Part shown: one piece after another, positions 1-7,579 of the stretch
Position numbering within the stretch: position 1 is the first letter of the stretch
Layout: each line of letters starts with the position of its first letter
Assembly (NCBI RefSeq): GCF_022554085.1
Contig: NZ_JAKFYR010000003.1
Coordinates: 62,001-126,000 of the forward strand
Reading direction: 5' to 3'
From: Rhodococcus sp. CH91
Lineage (GTDB): Bacteria > Actinomycetota > Actinomycetes > Mycobacteriales > Mycobacteriaceae
DNA length: 64,000 bases
Notes under the pieces: generated by a model
What the model saw: the letters and a program-made list of their open reading frames with translations, nothing else
Database searches by the model: none
What the model was told of the DNA's origin: nothing
Made by a program: the position numbers and the translations under genes

Positions 1-1061
1 AGCCACCCCTTCTTCCCCCCGACCGGTGTCCCGGAATCCTCCGGCCGCACATCGCTGCCGACGGTGCGCTGGTGCGCGTGCGGGTACCCGGCGGGCAACT
101 CCCCGACGGCACTCTGCACGCGCTCTCCGCGGCGTCCACCGCGTTCGCCGACGGCGACGTGCATCTGACGTCGCGCGGGAACCTGCAGCTCAGGGGCATC
201 GAACTCGACGAGTGCGGGTCGGTGCCGACTGCCCTGGCGGCAGCGGTGATCGCGGCGGGACTGTTGCCCTCCGGGAGTCACGAACGGGTACGGAACATCG
301 TCGCCTCGCCACTGTCGGGACTGCAGGGCGGTCTCGCCGACGTCCGTCCGCTCGTCCGCGAGCTCGACGCCGCGCTGTGCGCCGATTCCACGCTCACGGA
401 TCTGCCGGGACGGTTCCTGTTCGGCATCGACGACGGTCGCGGTGATATCGCCGCTTTGCGATGCGACCTGGCCGCGATCGTCCGCGACGCCGGGACGGCG
501 ACGATCTCGATCGGCGCGCTCGAGGGCCCGTCGGTCCCCTTTTCGCAGGTGCCGGCGACCCTGATCCGGCTCGCCCGCCGCTTCGTCGAGATACGGGAAT
601 CGGTGTGGCACGTGCGCCTGCTCCCGCGCGCGGGTGCCGAGCTCGGGGGCGGGGATCCCGTACCACGCCCGGCCGGCTTCACCATGCCGTACGGAATGCT
701 CGGTGACGCGGTGTCGGTTCTGGTTCCGCTCGGGATTCTCACCCCGGGAATGGTGGCCGCCCTGCCCGATCGGGGTGTCGTGGTCACGCCCTGGCGTGGT
801 CTGGTGATCGCGGGCGGAACGAATCCCGTTGTCCTGCGGGAAGTCGGCTTCGAGACCACTGCCGAGTCGGCCTGGCAGCGGGTGAGCGCGTGCACGGGCG
901 CGCCCGGGTGTAGCCTCGCCCAGGGTGACACCCGGGCCGAGGCCCGCCGGATCGTCGCCGGAGATACCACCGATTCCCGAATTCATGTCGCCGGGTGCGA
1001 ACGCGCCTGCGGCGCACCGCACTCCCCGCACACTCTTGTCCTCGCCAGGAGCTCACCGTGA
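1..1061 (+). CDS. cobG: Precorrin-3B synthase CobG, 5' partial
   Basis: Monooxygenase-type enzyme of aerobic corrin synthesis that converts precorrin-2-derived precorrin-3A to precorrin-3B; related to sulfite/nitrite reductases. The frame is already open at base 3 and reads CPGILRPHIAADGALVRVRV, the usual N-terminal block of CobG, so the true start lies left of the window and the GTG at 72 is internal. The C-terminus shows the Cys pattern for a 4Fe-4S/siroheme-like centre: C-x5-C in CTGAPGC and C-x3-C in GCERACG. Its stop overlaps the cobH start (GTGA), indicating translational coupling in a cobG-cobH-cobIJ operon, the same order as I recall for M. tuberculosis Rv2064-Rv2066. Confidence 0.93.
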   Translation, partial: PPLLPPDRCPGILRPHIAADGALVRVRVPGGQLPDGTLHALSAASTAFADGDVHLTSRGNLQLRGIELDECGSVPTALAAAVIAAGLLPSGSHERVRNIVASPLSGLQGGLADVRPLVRELDAALCADSTLTDLPGRFLFGIDDGRGDIAALRCDLAAIVRDAGTATISIGALEGPSVPFSQVPATLIRLARRFVEIRESVWHVRLLPRAGAELGGGDPVPRPAGFTMPYGMLGDAVSVLVPLGILTPGMVAALPDRGVVVTPWRGLVIAGGTNPVVLREVGFETTAESAWQRVSACTGAPGCSLAQGDTRAEARRIVAGDTTDSRIHVAGCERACGAPHSPHTLVLARSSP

Positions 1062-1732
1062 CCGTCCAGCCCCCGCTCCCCCCGCGCGTGTCCGCGCCGC
1101 CCCGCCGGTACGACTACGTCACCGACGGCGCCGAGATCTACGTCCGGTCGTTCGCGACGATCCGCGCCGAGTCGGATCTGACCGCGGTCCCCACGAATGC
1201 CGAGAAGGTCGCCGTGCGGATGATCCACGCGAGCGGACAGACCGATCTCGCACGCGATCTCGTGATCCATCCCGATCTCGTTCCGGCAGCGCGCGCTGCG
1301 CTCAACGCCGGCGCGCCGATACTCACCGACGCGAACATGGTCGCCTCCGGCGTCACGCGCACGCGGCTTCCCGCCGGCAACGACGTGGTGTGCCTGCTCG
1401 CCGATCCGCGCGTTCCCGAACTCGCCGAGCGCTGGGCCACCACGCGGGCGGCCGCGGCGGTGTCGTTGTGGACGGACCGGCTCGATGGGGCGGTCGTCGC
1501 GATCGGCAATGCACCGACCGCGCTGTTCCATCTGCTCGAGATGCTCGACGCGGGCGCCCCGCGTCCCGCGGCGATCGTGGGCGTGCCCGTGGGGTTCATC
1601 GGTGCCGCCGAATCCAAGGAAGCACTGCTCGGCCATCCGTTGCGGATACCGCATCTGGTGGTCCGGGGGCGGCGCGGCGGTTCGGCGATGGCGTCGTCCG
1701 CGATCAATGCACTTGCCCAGGAGGCGGAATGA
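1058..1732 (+). CDS. cobH: Precorrin-8X methylmutase CobH
   Basis: Moves the C11 methyl group of precorrin-8X to C12, giving hydrogenobyrinate. The start is taken as the GTG at 1058 (VTVQPPLPP), which overlaps the cobG stop and has a CAGGAG Shine-Dalgarno at 1048-1053; an in-frame ATG at 995 would overlap cobG by 67 bp. The product is 224 aa, near the 210-220 aa typical of CobH/CbiC. Family features include TDANMVASGVTRTRLPAGND and IGNAPTALFHLLEM, with the conserved His in the KVAVRMIHASGQTD segment expected to act in methyl transfer. It overlaps cobIJ by 4 bp (ATGA). Confidence 0.95.
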   Translation: MTVQPPLPPRVSAPPRRYDYVTDGAEIYVRSFATIRAESDLTAVPTNAEKVAVRMIHASGQTDLARDLVIHPDLVPAARAALNAGAPILTDANMVASGVTRTRLPAGNDVVCLLADPRVPELAERWATTRAAAAVSLWTDRLDGAVVAIGNAPTALFHLLEMLDAGAPRPAAIVGVPVGFIGAAESKEALLGHPLRIPHLVVRGRRGGSAMASSAINALAQEAE

Positions 1733-3303
1733 GCGAGACGACGATGCCCGGCAGACTCTACGGGGTGGGCCTCGGGCCCGGCGACCCGGAGCTGATCACG
1801 CTCAAGGCGGCCCGGCTGATCGGTGAGGCCGACGTGCTCGCCTACTATTCCGGCACGCACGGCCGTTCCATCGCCCGATCGATCGCGGCCGGGTTGATCC
1901 CGCACGGGGTGATCGAGGAACTGCTGGTGTATCCGGTGACCACGGGCGCCACCGAACACCCCGGTGGCTACGACGGCGCGATCGCCGACTTCTACGACGA
2001 GTCCGCCGAGCGGCTGGCCGTCCATCTCGGCGCGGGCCGCACCGTGGTGGTGCTGTGCGAGGGTGATCCGCTGTTCTACGGCTCGTACATGTATCTGCAC
2101 GACCGCCTCGCGCCGCGATACCCGACGGAGGTGGTACCGGGTGTGACGTCGGTGTCCGCTGCTGCGGCTGCCGCGGCCGAGCCGATGGTCCGCCGCACCG
2201 ACGTACTCACCATCCTGCCGGGCACGCTTCCCACCCCGGAACTGGCCCGCCGGCTCGCCGACACCGACGGCGCGGCGATCATGAAGCTGGGCAGGACGTT
2301 CCCCGCCGTCCGGGAGGCGCTCGCCCAGTCCGGTCGACTCGACGACGCGGTCTACGTCGAACGCGCATCGATGGATCGGCAACGCATCCTGCCGGTCGCC
2401 GAGGTCGACGCGGACACGGTGCCGTACTTCTCGGTGATCCTCACCGCCGGCGACCGTGCGCCGAAGAACCGCGAGATCGGCGACCGCTCCCGGCCGGTCG
2501 TGGTGGAGCCGCCGGAAGCGGACGTGACGAACGAGTTGCTCGTCGTCGGGCTGGGCCCGGCCGACGACAAGTGGCTGACGTCCGAAGCCGCGGACGCGCT
2601 CACGCAGGTCGATCACGTCGTCGGATACGGACCGTACGTCGACCGCGTTCCGGTTCGCACCGGGCTGCACCGTCATTCGAGTGGCAACACCGTGGAGGTG
2701 GACCGCGCGCGATTCGCGCTCGATCTCGCTCTGTCCGGTGAGAAGGTCGCTGTGGTCTCCGGCGGTGACGCCGGAGTGTTCGGGATGGCGTCGGCGGTCT
2801 TCGAGGCCGCGCAGGACGAGAAGTACGCGTCCGTACCGATCCGCGTCCTGCCGGGTGTCTCCGCGGTGCAGGCCGTGGCAGCGCGGGCGGGCGCCCCTAT
2901 CGGTGGTGACTTCGCGGTGATGAGCCTGTCGGATCGCCTCAAGCCGTGGAACGTGATCGAGAAGCGACTGGCGGCGGTCGCCGAGGCCGACCTCGTCCTG
3001 GCTGTCTACAACCCGGCGTCGCGCTCGCGCAGCACGCAGGTCGCCGATGCGAAAGCGATACTGCTGAAACATCGTCCGGCCGACACCGTCGTCGTGATCG
3101 GGCGCGATGTGGGACGGCCCGGCGAGTCTCTCGAGGTGACGACGCTCGAGAAGCTGGATCCGGTGAGCGTCGACATGAGATGCCTGCTCATCGTCGGCGC
3201 GGCGGCTACGTCGGTGACGTCGACCGGTGCCGTGTGGACGAAGCGGTCGGTCGACGTTCAGAGTTCGGGATCGTCGACGACCGCTTGGACGAGCCGGCCG
3301 TAG
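1729..3303 (+). CDS. cobIJ: Fused precorrin-2 C20- and precorrin-3B C17-methyltransferase CobIJ
   Basis: A 524-aa fusion of two SAM-dependent tetrapyrrole methyltransferases. The N-terminal half (about 1-245) is CobI, with GVGLGPGDPELITLKA and the acceptor-site motif EGDPLFYGS. The C-terminal half (about 260-515) is CobJ, starting LLVVGLGPADDKWLTSEA and containing SGGDAGVFGMAS and VYNPASRSRSTQ. The fusion is the same as in M. tuberculosis CobIJ. The ATG at 1729 overlaps the cobH stop; a much longer open frame upstream (from 925) is antisense-of-coding noise. The last 46 bp overlap the convergent TetR gene. Confidence 0.95.
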   Translation: MSETTMPGRLYGVGLGPGDPELITLKAARLIGEADVLAYYSGTHGRSIARSIAAGLIPHGVIEELLVYPVTTGATEHPGGYDGAIADFYDESAERLAVHLGAGRTVVVLCEGDPLFYGSYMYLHDRLAPRYPTEVVPGVTSVSAAAAAAAEPMVRRTDVLTILPGTLPTPELARRLADTDGAAIMKLGRTFPAVREALAQSGRLDDAVYVERASMDRQRILPVAEVDADTVPYFSVILTAGDRAPKNREIGDRSRPVVVEPPEADVTNELLVVGLGPADDKWLTSEAADALTQVDHVVGYGPYVDRVPVRTGLHRHSSGNTVEVDRARFALDLALSGEKVAVVSGGDAGVFGMASAVFEAAQDEKYASVPIRVLPGVSAVQAVAARAGAPIGGDFAVMSLSDRLKPWNVIEKRLAAVAEADLVLAVYNPASRSRSTQVADAKAILLKHRPADTVVVIGRDVGRPGESLEVTTLEKLDPVSVDMRCLLIVGAAATSVTSTGAVWTKRSVDVQSSGSSTTAWTSRP

Positions 3304-3806
3304 GTCTCGATGAGGGTCGCGCTGGGAATCACGTCGGGTGGCAGCATCCCGAACGTCCTCAGGCTGCCCGCCAGCCCCAGCAGAAGCGTGACGACCATCT
3401 GCGAGCGCGCCGTCCCCGCCGACCGGTCGCCGATCAGCGCCGCGATCCGGCCGACGACCCGCTCGCTCGTGCGTGCGCGGGCAACCGCCGGATCCGTTGC
3501 CTCACGAACCAGGAAGGGTGCCACCGCCCAGAATTCGTAGTCGTCCGAATCCCGTCGTTCGACGACGGCACGCACCATCCGGTATCCGACCGGCTCGTCG
3601 TGACGGACGGCCTCGGCGAGCCCGGGAGAATCCGGAGCCGCCGCCTGGAACAGTTCGGCCTTGCTGCCGGTCAGTTTCATCACGAGCGCCGGTGAGACAC
3701 CTGCCGCTTCGGCGACATCTCTGATGGTGGTGCCGTTGAAGCCCCGCTCGGCGAACAGCGGCCGGGCGGCGTCGAGGATGACCTCGCGGGTGGATCGTTC
3801 GGTCAC
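3258..3806 (-). CDS. TetR-family regulator of the adjacent MFS exporter
   Basis: A 182-aa TetR repressor. The N-terminal helix-turn-helix is plain (ILDAARPLFAERGFNGTTIRDVAEAAGVS, roughly residues 10-38), followed by an all-helical ligand domain of unknown specificity. It starts at a GTG directly abutting the TAA stop of the MFS gene, so the two are co-transcribed with the regulator second. The two palindromes in front of the MFS gene are the obvious operators, implying an autoregulated, substrate-induced efflux unit. The 3' end overlaps cobIJ convergently by 46 bp. Its location inside the B12 island looks incidental; nothing ties it to cobalamin. Confidence 0.85.
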   Translation of the reverse strand: MTERSTREVILDAARPLFAERGFNGTTIRDVAEAAGVSPALVMKLTGSKAELFQAAAPDSPGLAEAVRHDEPVGYRMVRAVVERRDSDDYEFWAVAPFLVREATDPAVARARTSERVVGRIAALIGDRSAGTARSQMVVTLLLGLAGSLRTFGMLPPDVIPSATLIETYGRLVQAVVDDPEL

Positions 3807-5237
3807 TTATGCCTTCGCCTCCACTGATACGTCCGCGACGCTCGCCGTCGACGGTCGATGCCGGGGAAGGAACACGGCTGCCAGGCCAGCGGAGAACGTC
3901 GCGACGCCCGCGATCGCGAACATCACCGTGAAGGCACTGTGGGACGGGAAGACCGTCCCGGCCACCTCGACGGTGAGACCGGCGACCAACGCTGCGACCA
4001 CCGCACTCATACCCGATGATCCGATCGTCCGGAGCAGGCTGTTGAGACCGTTGGCCGCAGCGGTCTCGGAAAGCGGGACGGCTCCCATGATCAGTGCCGG
4101 CATGGTGGCGAAGGCCATCGCGTTGCCGATGCTGACGAGGACACTGCCGATGATGATGAGCGCCACCGTGTCGTCGAAAGCCATCCGGAATCCGTAGGCC
4201 ACGGTCATGAGCAGGCCCGCGGCCAGGAGTGTGGTGCGGCCACCGAAGCGTGCGGTCAGGCGGGCCGACAACGGAGAGACGACGAGCATCGTGAGTCCGC
4301 CCGGAACCATGCACAGTCCCGCGGTCGCTGCGCTGAGTCCGAATCCGAAACCGGTGACCTCGGGGAGTTGCAGTTGCTGCGTAGTGGAGAGCGTGTTCGC
4401 GTACGCCGCGAAGCCGACGAAGAGCCCCGCGAGGTTGGTGAGCAGAACGGGCCGGTGGGACGAGACCCGCAGGTCGATCATGGGAACGGGCACGCGCAGT
4501 TCGTAGGGCACCCAGAGCGCGAGGACGACGGCGGCCACCCCCAGGCTCACCAGGGTCTGTGGACTCGACCAGCCCCACACCGGGCCCTTCGAGATGCCGA
4601 GGAGCAGCGCCACCAGCGCGAGTGACAGCAACACCGCGCCGACGAGGTCGAAGCGGCCCCGGGTACCGGATGCGCTCGCCGGAACCGTGACGAGGATGCC
4701 GACGAGGAGGAGCACACCGGCGGCCGCCGAGACGTAGAAGACCGACGCCCACCCCAGGGTGTCGTAGAGAACGCCCGCTGCGGGCAGTCCCAGGGCGCCG
4801 CCGATGCCCATCGTGGCGCTGGTCAGCGCCACCGCGCCGGCGACCTTCTCGCGGGGCAGCAGGTCGCGCAGTACTGCCATGGCGACGGGGATGAGCGCCG
4901 AGGAGAAGCCCTGCAGGGCGCGCCCGATGAGGACCGTGAGGTAGCTCCCGCCGAGCGCGGCGATCAGCGACCCCACGATCATCATGGCCAGCGACAGCAC
5001 CATCATCCGGCGCTTGCCGAACATGTCGGCGGAGCGGGAGACGATGGGCGTGGCGACCGCTCCGGTCAGCAGCGTGATGGTGACCAGCCAGGTCGCGGCG
5101 CCGGCCGAGGCGTCCAGGATCTCGGGGAAGTCCGGGAGCAGCGGAATGACCAGCGTGGTCTGCAGGGCCGCGACGAGGCCGGCCAGGCTCAGCAGCGTCG
5201 TGATCGTGGTGCTCGACGCCGATGTCGTTCGTGCCAT
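3807..5237 (-). CDS. MFS drug-efflux transporter (DHA2/EmrB-like)
   Basis: Major facilitator superfamily protein of 476 aa predicted in the inner membrane with about 14 hydrophobic segments. Visible features are RSADMFGKRRMMVLSLAMM, the loop 2-3 MFS motif A, and ALQGFSSALIPVAMAVLRDL, typical of DHA2 exporters, with a second related loop SARLTARFGGRTTLL in the second half. The ATG at 5237 is chosen because GGAGAT stands 6 bp upstream; in-frame starts at 5261 and 5273 lie inside the operator and lack a ribosome site. The substrate is unknown. It is followed without a gap by its TetR regulator. Confidence 0.87.
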   Translation of the reverse strand: MARTTSASSTTITTLLSLAGLVAALQTTLVIPLLPDFPEILDASAGAATWLVTITLLTGAVATPIVSRSADMFGKRRMMVLSLAMMIVGSLIAALGGSYLTVLIGRALQGFSSALIPVAMAVLRDLLPREKVAGAVALTSATMGIGGALGLPAAGVLYDTLGWASVFYVSAAAGVLLLVGILVTVPASASGTRGRFDLVGAVLLSLALVALLLGISKGPVWGWSSPQTLVSLGVAAVVLALWVPYELRVPVPMIDLRVSSHRPVLLTNLAGLFVGFAAYANTLSTTQQLQLPEVTGFGFGLSAATAGLCMVPGGLTMLVVSPLSARLTARFGGRTTLLAAGLLMTVAYGFRMAFDDTVALIIIGSVLVSIGNAMAFATMPALIMGAVPLSETAAANGLNSLLRTIGSSGMSAVVAALVAGLTVEVAGTVFPSHSAFTVMFAIAGVATFSAGLAAVFLPRHRPSTASVADVSVEAKA

Positions 5238-5260
5238 GTCCCCATCTCCGTTGTCGCCCA

Positions 5261-5285
5261 TCAGGGTGAACATTGTTCACCCTGA
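5261..5285. promoter_or_regulatory. TetR operator 1 (25-bp perfect palindrome)
   Basis: Perfect inverted repeat with 11-bp arms (TCAGGGTGAAC / GTTCACCCTGA) around a 3-bp centre. It lies just upstream of the MFS start at 5237, and its core GTGAAC-N3-GTTCAC is repeated 24 bp further upstream. This is the expected architecture for repression by the co-transcribed TetR protein. Confidence 0.8.
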
Positions 5286-5289
5286 CCGA

Positions 5290-5304
5290 GTGAACGGTGT
5301 TCAC
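5290..5304. promoter_or_regulatory. TetR operator 2 (GTGAAC-N3-GTTCAC)
   Basis: Second copy of the operator core, perfect 6-bp arms around GGT. The centres of the two copies are 24 bp apart, a little over two helical turns. A TTGACA hexamer on the minus strand (5313-5318) just upstream could be the -35 box, so the operators would cover the spacer, -10 and start region. Confidence 0.75.
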
Positions 5305-5344
5305 CCCCGGCTTGTCAACAGGTCCGGCGCGCGAGGGTGAAGCG

Positions 5345-6106
5345 TTATCCGAGACCGTGACGTTCGCGGGCGGGGTCGTAGAGGTGCGAGCAGGCGACAT
5401 CGGGTTGCTCCCGGACCCCGAGGGCCCGCCCGACGACGATCACAGCGGTGTGCTTCAGTCCCGTTGCCTCGACACTGTCGGCGATGTCCGCGAGGGTGCC
5501 GCGCAGCACGACCTGGCCCGGGCGCGACGCGAACGCGACCACCGCGACGGGGCAGTCGGCGCCGTACTCCACCGTGAGTTCCTCGGCGAGAACCCGGACG
5601 CGTGTGATCGCCAGGTGCAGGACGAGACTCGCCCGGAGCCCGGCGACCCGCGCGAGCGCCTCCGTGCCGGGCATCGCCGTCGACCGGGCCTGGGTGCGGG
5701 TCAGCACGACCGTCTGCACGAGTTCGGGAACGGTCAGTTCGGTACCGAGCGCCGCCGCCGCCGCAGCGTAGGCCGGAACACCGGGTGTGACGTCCCAGGG
5801 CACACCTGCGGCGTCGAGTCGTCGCGTCTGTTCGGTGAGCGCGGAGTACAGCGACGGGTCGCCGGAACACAGCCGCACCGCATCGAGCCCGCGCCGGTGT
5901 GCGTCGACGAGGTGGGCGGTGATCTCGTCGAGGTCCAGATGTTGCGTGTCGATCAGTTCGGCGTCGTCACGGCAGTGCGAGAGGGTCTCGACATCGAGAT
6001 AGGTACCGGCGTACAGAACCACCGGGACCTCGCGGAGCAGGTTCACCGCTCGCAGCGTGAGCAGGTCGGCCGCTCCAGGTCCGGACCCGACGAAATGGAC
6101 GGTCAT
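5345..6106 (-). CDS. cobM: Precorrin-4 C11-methyltransferase CobM
   Basis: SAM-dependent methylation of precorrin-4 at C11 to give precorrin-5. The protein is 253 aa, normal for the family, beginning VHFVGSGPGAADLLTLRA (SAM-binding GxGxGxxDLLT type) and containing RLCSGDPSLYSALTEQ, VTPGVPAYAAAAAALG and VVLTRTQARSTAMP, all hallmark CobM/CbiF segments. The ATG overlaps the cobL stop by 4 bp, so cobL-cobM is one operon transcribed away from the riboswitch-controlled chelatase genes. Confidence 0.95.
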   Translation of the reverse strand: MTVHFVGSGPGAADLLTLRAVNLLREVPVVLYAGTYLDVETLSHCRDDAELIDTQHLDLDEITAHLVDAHRRGLDAVRLCSGDPSLYSALTEQTRRLDAAGVPWDVTPGVPAYAAAAAALGTELTVPELVQTVVLTRTQARSTAMPGTEALARVAGLRASLVLHLAITRVRVLAEELTVEYGADCPVAVVAFASRPGQVVLRGTLADIADSVEATGLKHTAVIVVGRALGVREQPDVACSHLYDPARERHGLG

Positions 6107-7308
6107 CGTTCACCTTTCACTGCACTCCATTGCACCACGGGTCGTTGCGCGCGCCACCCGGTGAATGTTCCGATCGGATCTGCGTGTTCGACGGACAGGC
6201 GCACGAGTTCACCGCCGTGCATCTTCCACCACCGCACCAGGACGGCCTCGGTCTCCAGGGTCACCGCGTGCGCGACGAGCCTTCCGCCGGGAGACAGTGC
6301 GTCCCAGCATGTGCCGAGCACGCCGTCACGGCTTCCTCCCCCACCGACGAAGATCGCGTCGGGCGCTTCGAGACCGGCGAGTGCAGCGGGGGCGGGTCCG
6401 CGCACGACGCGCACGGTGGACGGCACCCCCAGCGCGGCGGCATTGCGCTCGATCGCGTCGGCGCGACCGGCGTTGCCCTCGACCGAGATCGTGCGGCAAC
6501 GGGGATGCGTGCGCGCCCATTCGATTCCGACGGAACCGGCACCGGCACCGACGTCCCACAGCAGCTCCCCCGGACGCGGCGCGAGGGCACATACCGCGGC
6601 GAGGCGCACGGTCCGCTTGCTGAGCTGGCCGTCGTGCTCGAACAGCTCGTCGGCGAGACCGGGCACTGCCGACAACCCTGCGGAACCGTCGACCTCGATG
6701 CACAGCAGACTCAACGACGGAACCAATGCGTTCACGAGATCGTCTGCTGTCGAATCGATCCGGGATTCTGCATCCTCCCCGAGATTCGAGAACACCGTCG
6801 TCCGCGACCGGCCGAATCCCCCCTCGGCGAGCAGCGCCGCGACGTCCGGCACCCGCCCTCCGTCGACGAGGACGACGAGCCGCCGCCCGCGGGTGAGAAA
6901 CCGTCGCAGCGAGTCGATCTCGCGTCCCACCACGGTCACCGTCTCGCATTCCTCCGCAGACCAGCCCATGCGGGCGCGGGCGAGCGCCACCGAGGACACG
7001 GCGGGGATCACCCGCACGGCGTCGCGGCCCAGTCGACGGATCAGGGTGGTACCGATCCCGGAGACCAGCGGATCGCCCGACGCGAGGGCGACGACATCCC
7101 TGCCTGCGTGCCGCTCGAGGAGATCGTCGAGGCCCGGCAGCAGCGGCGACGGCCACGGCTCGCGCATCGCACGGCCGGCAGGTACCAGGCCGAGGTGCCG
7201 CCGGCCGCCGACCAGAACGTCGGCGGCGAGTATTCGTTCCCGGATGAGCGACGGCACACCCGGCCACCCGTCCGCTCCGATACCGACGACGGTGATGCGT
7301 GAACCCAT
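6103..7308 (-). CDS. cobL: Precorrin-6Y C5,15-methyltransferase (decarboxylating) CobL
   Basis: Bifunctional CbiE/CbiT-type enzyme methylating C5 and C15 and removing the C12 acetate carboxyl. The N-terminal CbiE-like domain starts ITVVGIGADGWPGVP and has ASGDPLVSGIGTTL; the C-terminal CbiT-like Rossmann methyltransferase has the SAM motif LLWDVGAGAGSVGIEWART near residue 250. Length 401 aa fits CobL. The ATG at 7308 is preferred; the open frame continues to 7356 but that region is the divergent promoter and the first bases approach the riboswitch. Confidence 0.94.
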   Translation of the reverse strand: MGSRITVVGIGADGWPGVPSLIRERILAADVLVGGRRHLGLVPAGRAMREPWPSPLLPGLDDLLERHAGRDVVALASGDPLVSGIGTTLIRRLGRDAVRVIPAVSSVALARARMGWSAEECETVTVVGREIDSLRRFLTRGRRLVVLVDGGRVPDVAALLAEGGFGRSRTTVFSNLGEDAESRIDSTADDLVNALVPSLSLLCIEVDGSAGLSAVPGLADELFEHDGQLSKRTVRLAAVCALAPRPGELLWDVGAGAGSVGIEWARTHPRCRTISVEGNAGRADAIERNAAALGVPSTVRVVRGPAPAALAGLEAPDAIFVGGGGSRDGVLGTCWDALSPGGRLVAHAVTLETEAVLVRWWKMHGGELVRLSVEHADPIGTFTGWRAQRPVVQWSAVKGER

Positions 7309-7363
7309 GGCGGTGAACCCTAGCCCACGGGTTGGGGTTAGACTCGGCCGCAGCAAGGCAATC

Positions 7364-7530
7364 GAAGGTGCCCCTCACGGGGATAATCGGGAAGCCGGTG
7401 AGAATCCGGCACAGGCCCGCTGCGGTGACCCGGGAGTCGTCGATCACGCGCATACGCGCAGCCACTGGACCACACGGTCCGGGAAGGCGATCGCACGGCG
7501 TCCGACCGGGAAGTCCGAATACCGGCCTTC
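7364..7530 (+). ncRNA. Cobalamin riboswitch ahead of the chelatase-cobO-cobBC-cobD operon
   Basis: The leader contains the class-defining B12 box elements GGGAAGCCGGTGAGAATCCG and GCCCGCTGCGGTGACCCGGG, and closes with AAGTCCGAATACCGGCC. A closing P1 stem can be drawn between GAAGG (7364-7368) and CCTTC (7526-7530). The gene start lies 50 nt downstream at 7580 with its GGAGG site at 7570, so control of translation initiation (or of termination) by adenosylcobalamin feedback is expected. It is on the strand of, and directly upstream of, corrin-ring metal insertion and late B12 genes. Confidence 0.93.
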
Positions 7531-7579
7531 GAACAGCTTGCCCCGGAGAACATCCCAGCGGGAGCCTGTGGAGGTTGGA

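Noticed and set aside
1138-3072. 644-aa minus-strand open frame across cobH-cobIJ
   Set aside because: Composition is Arg/His-rich shadow sequence opposite two clear cobalamin genes.
5297-7579. Long upstream extension (about 760 codons) of the chelatase frame
   Set aside because: It runs antisense to cobM/cobL and through the B12 riboswitch; family similarity and the GGAGG site begin only at 7580.
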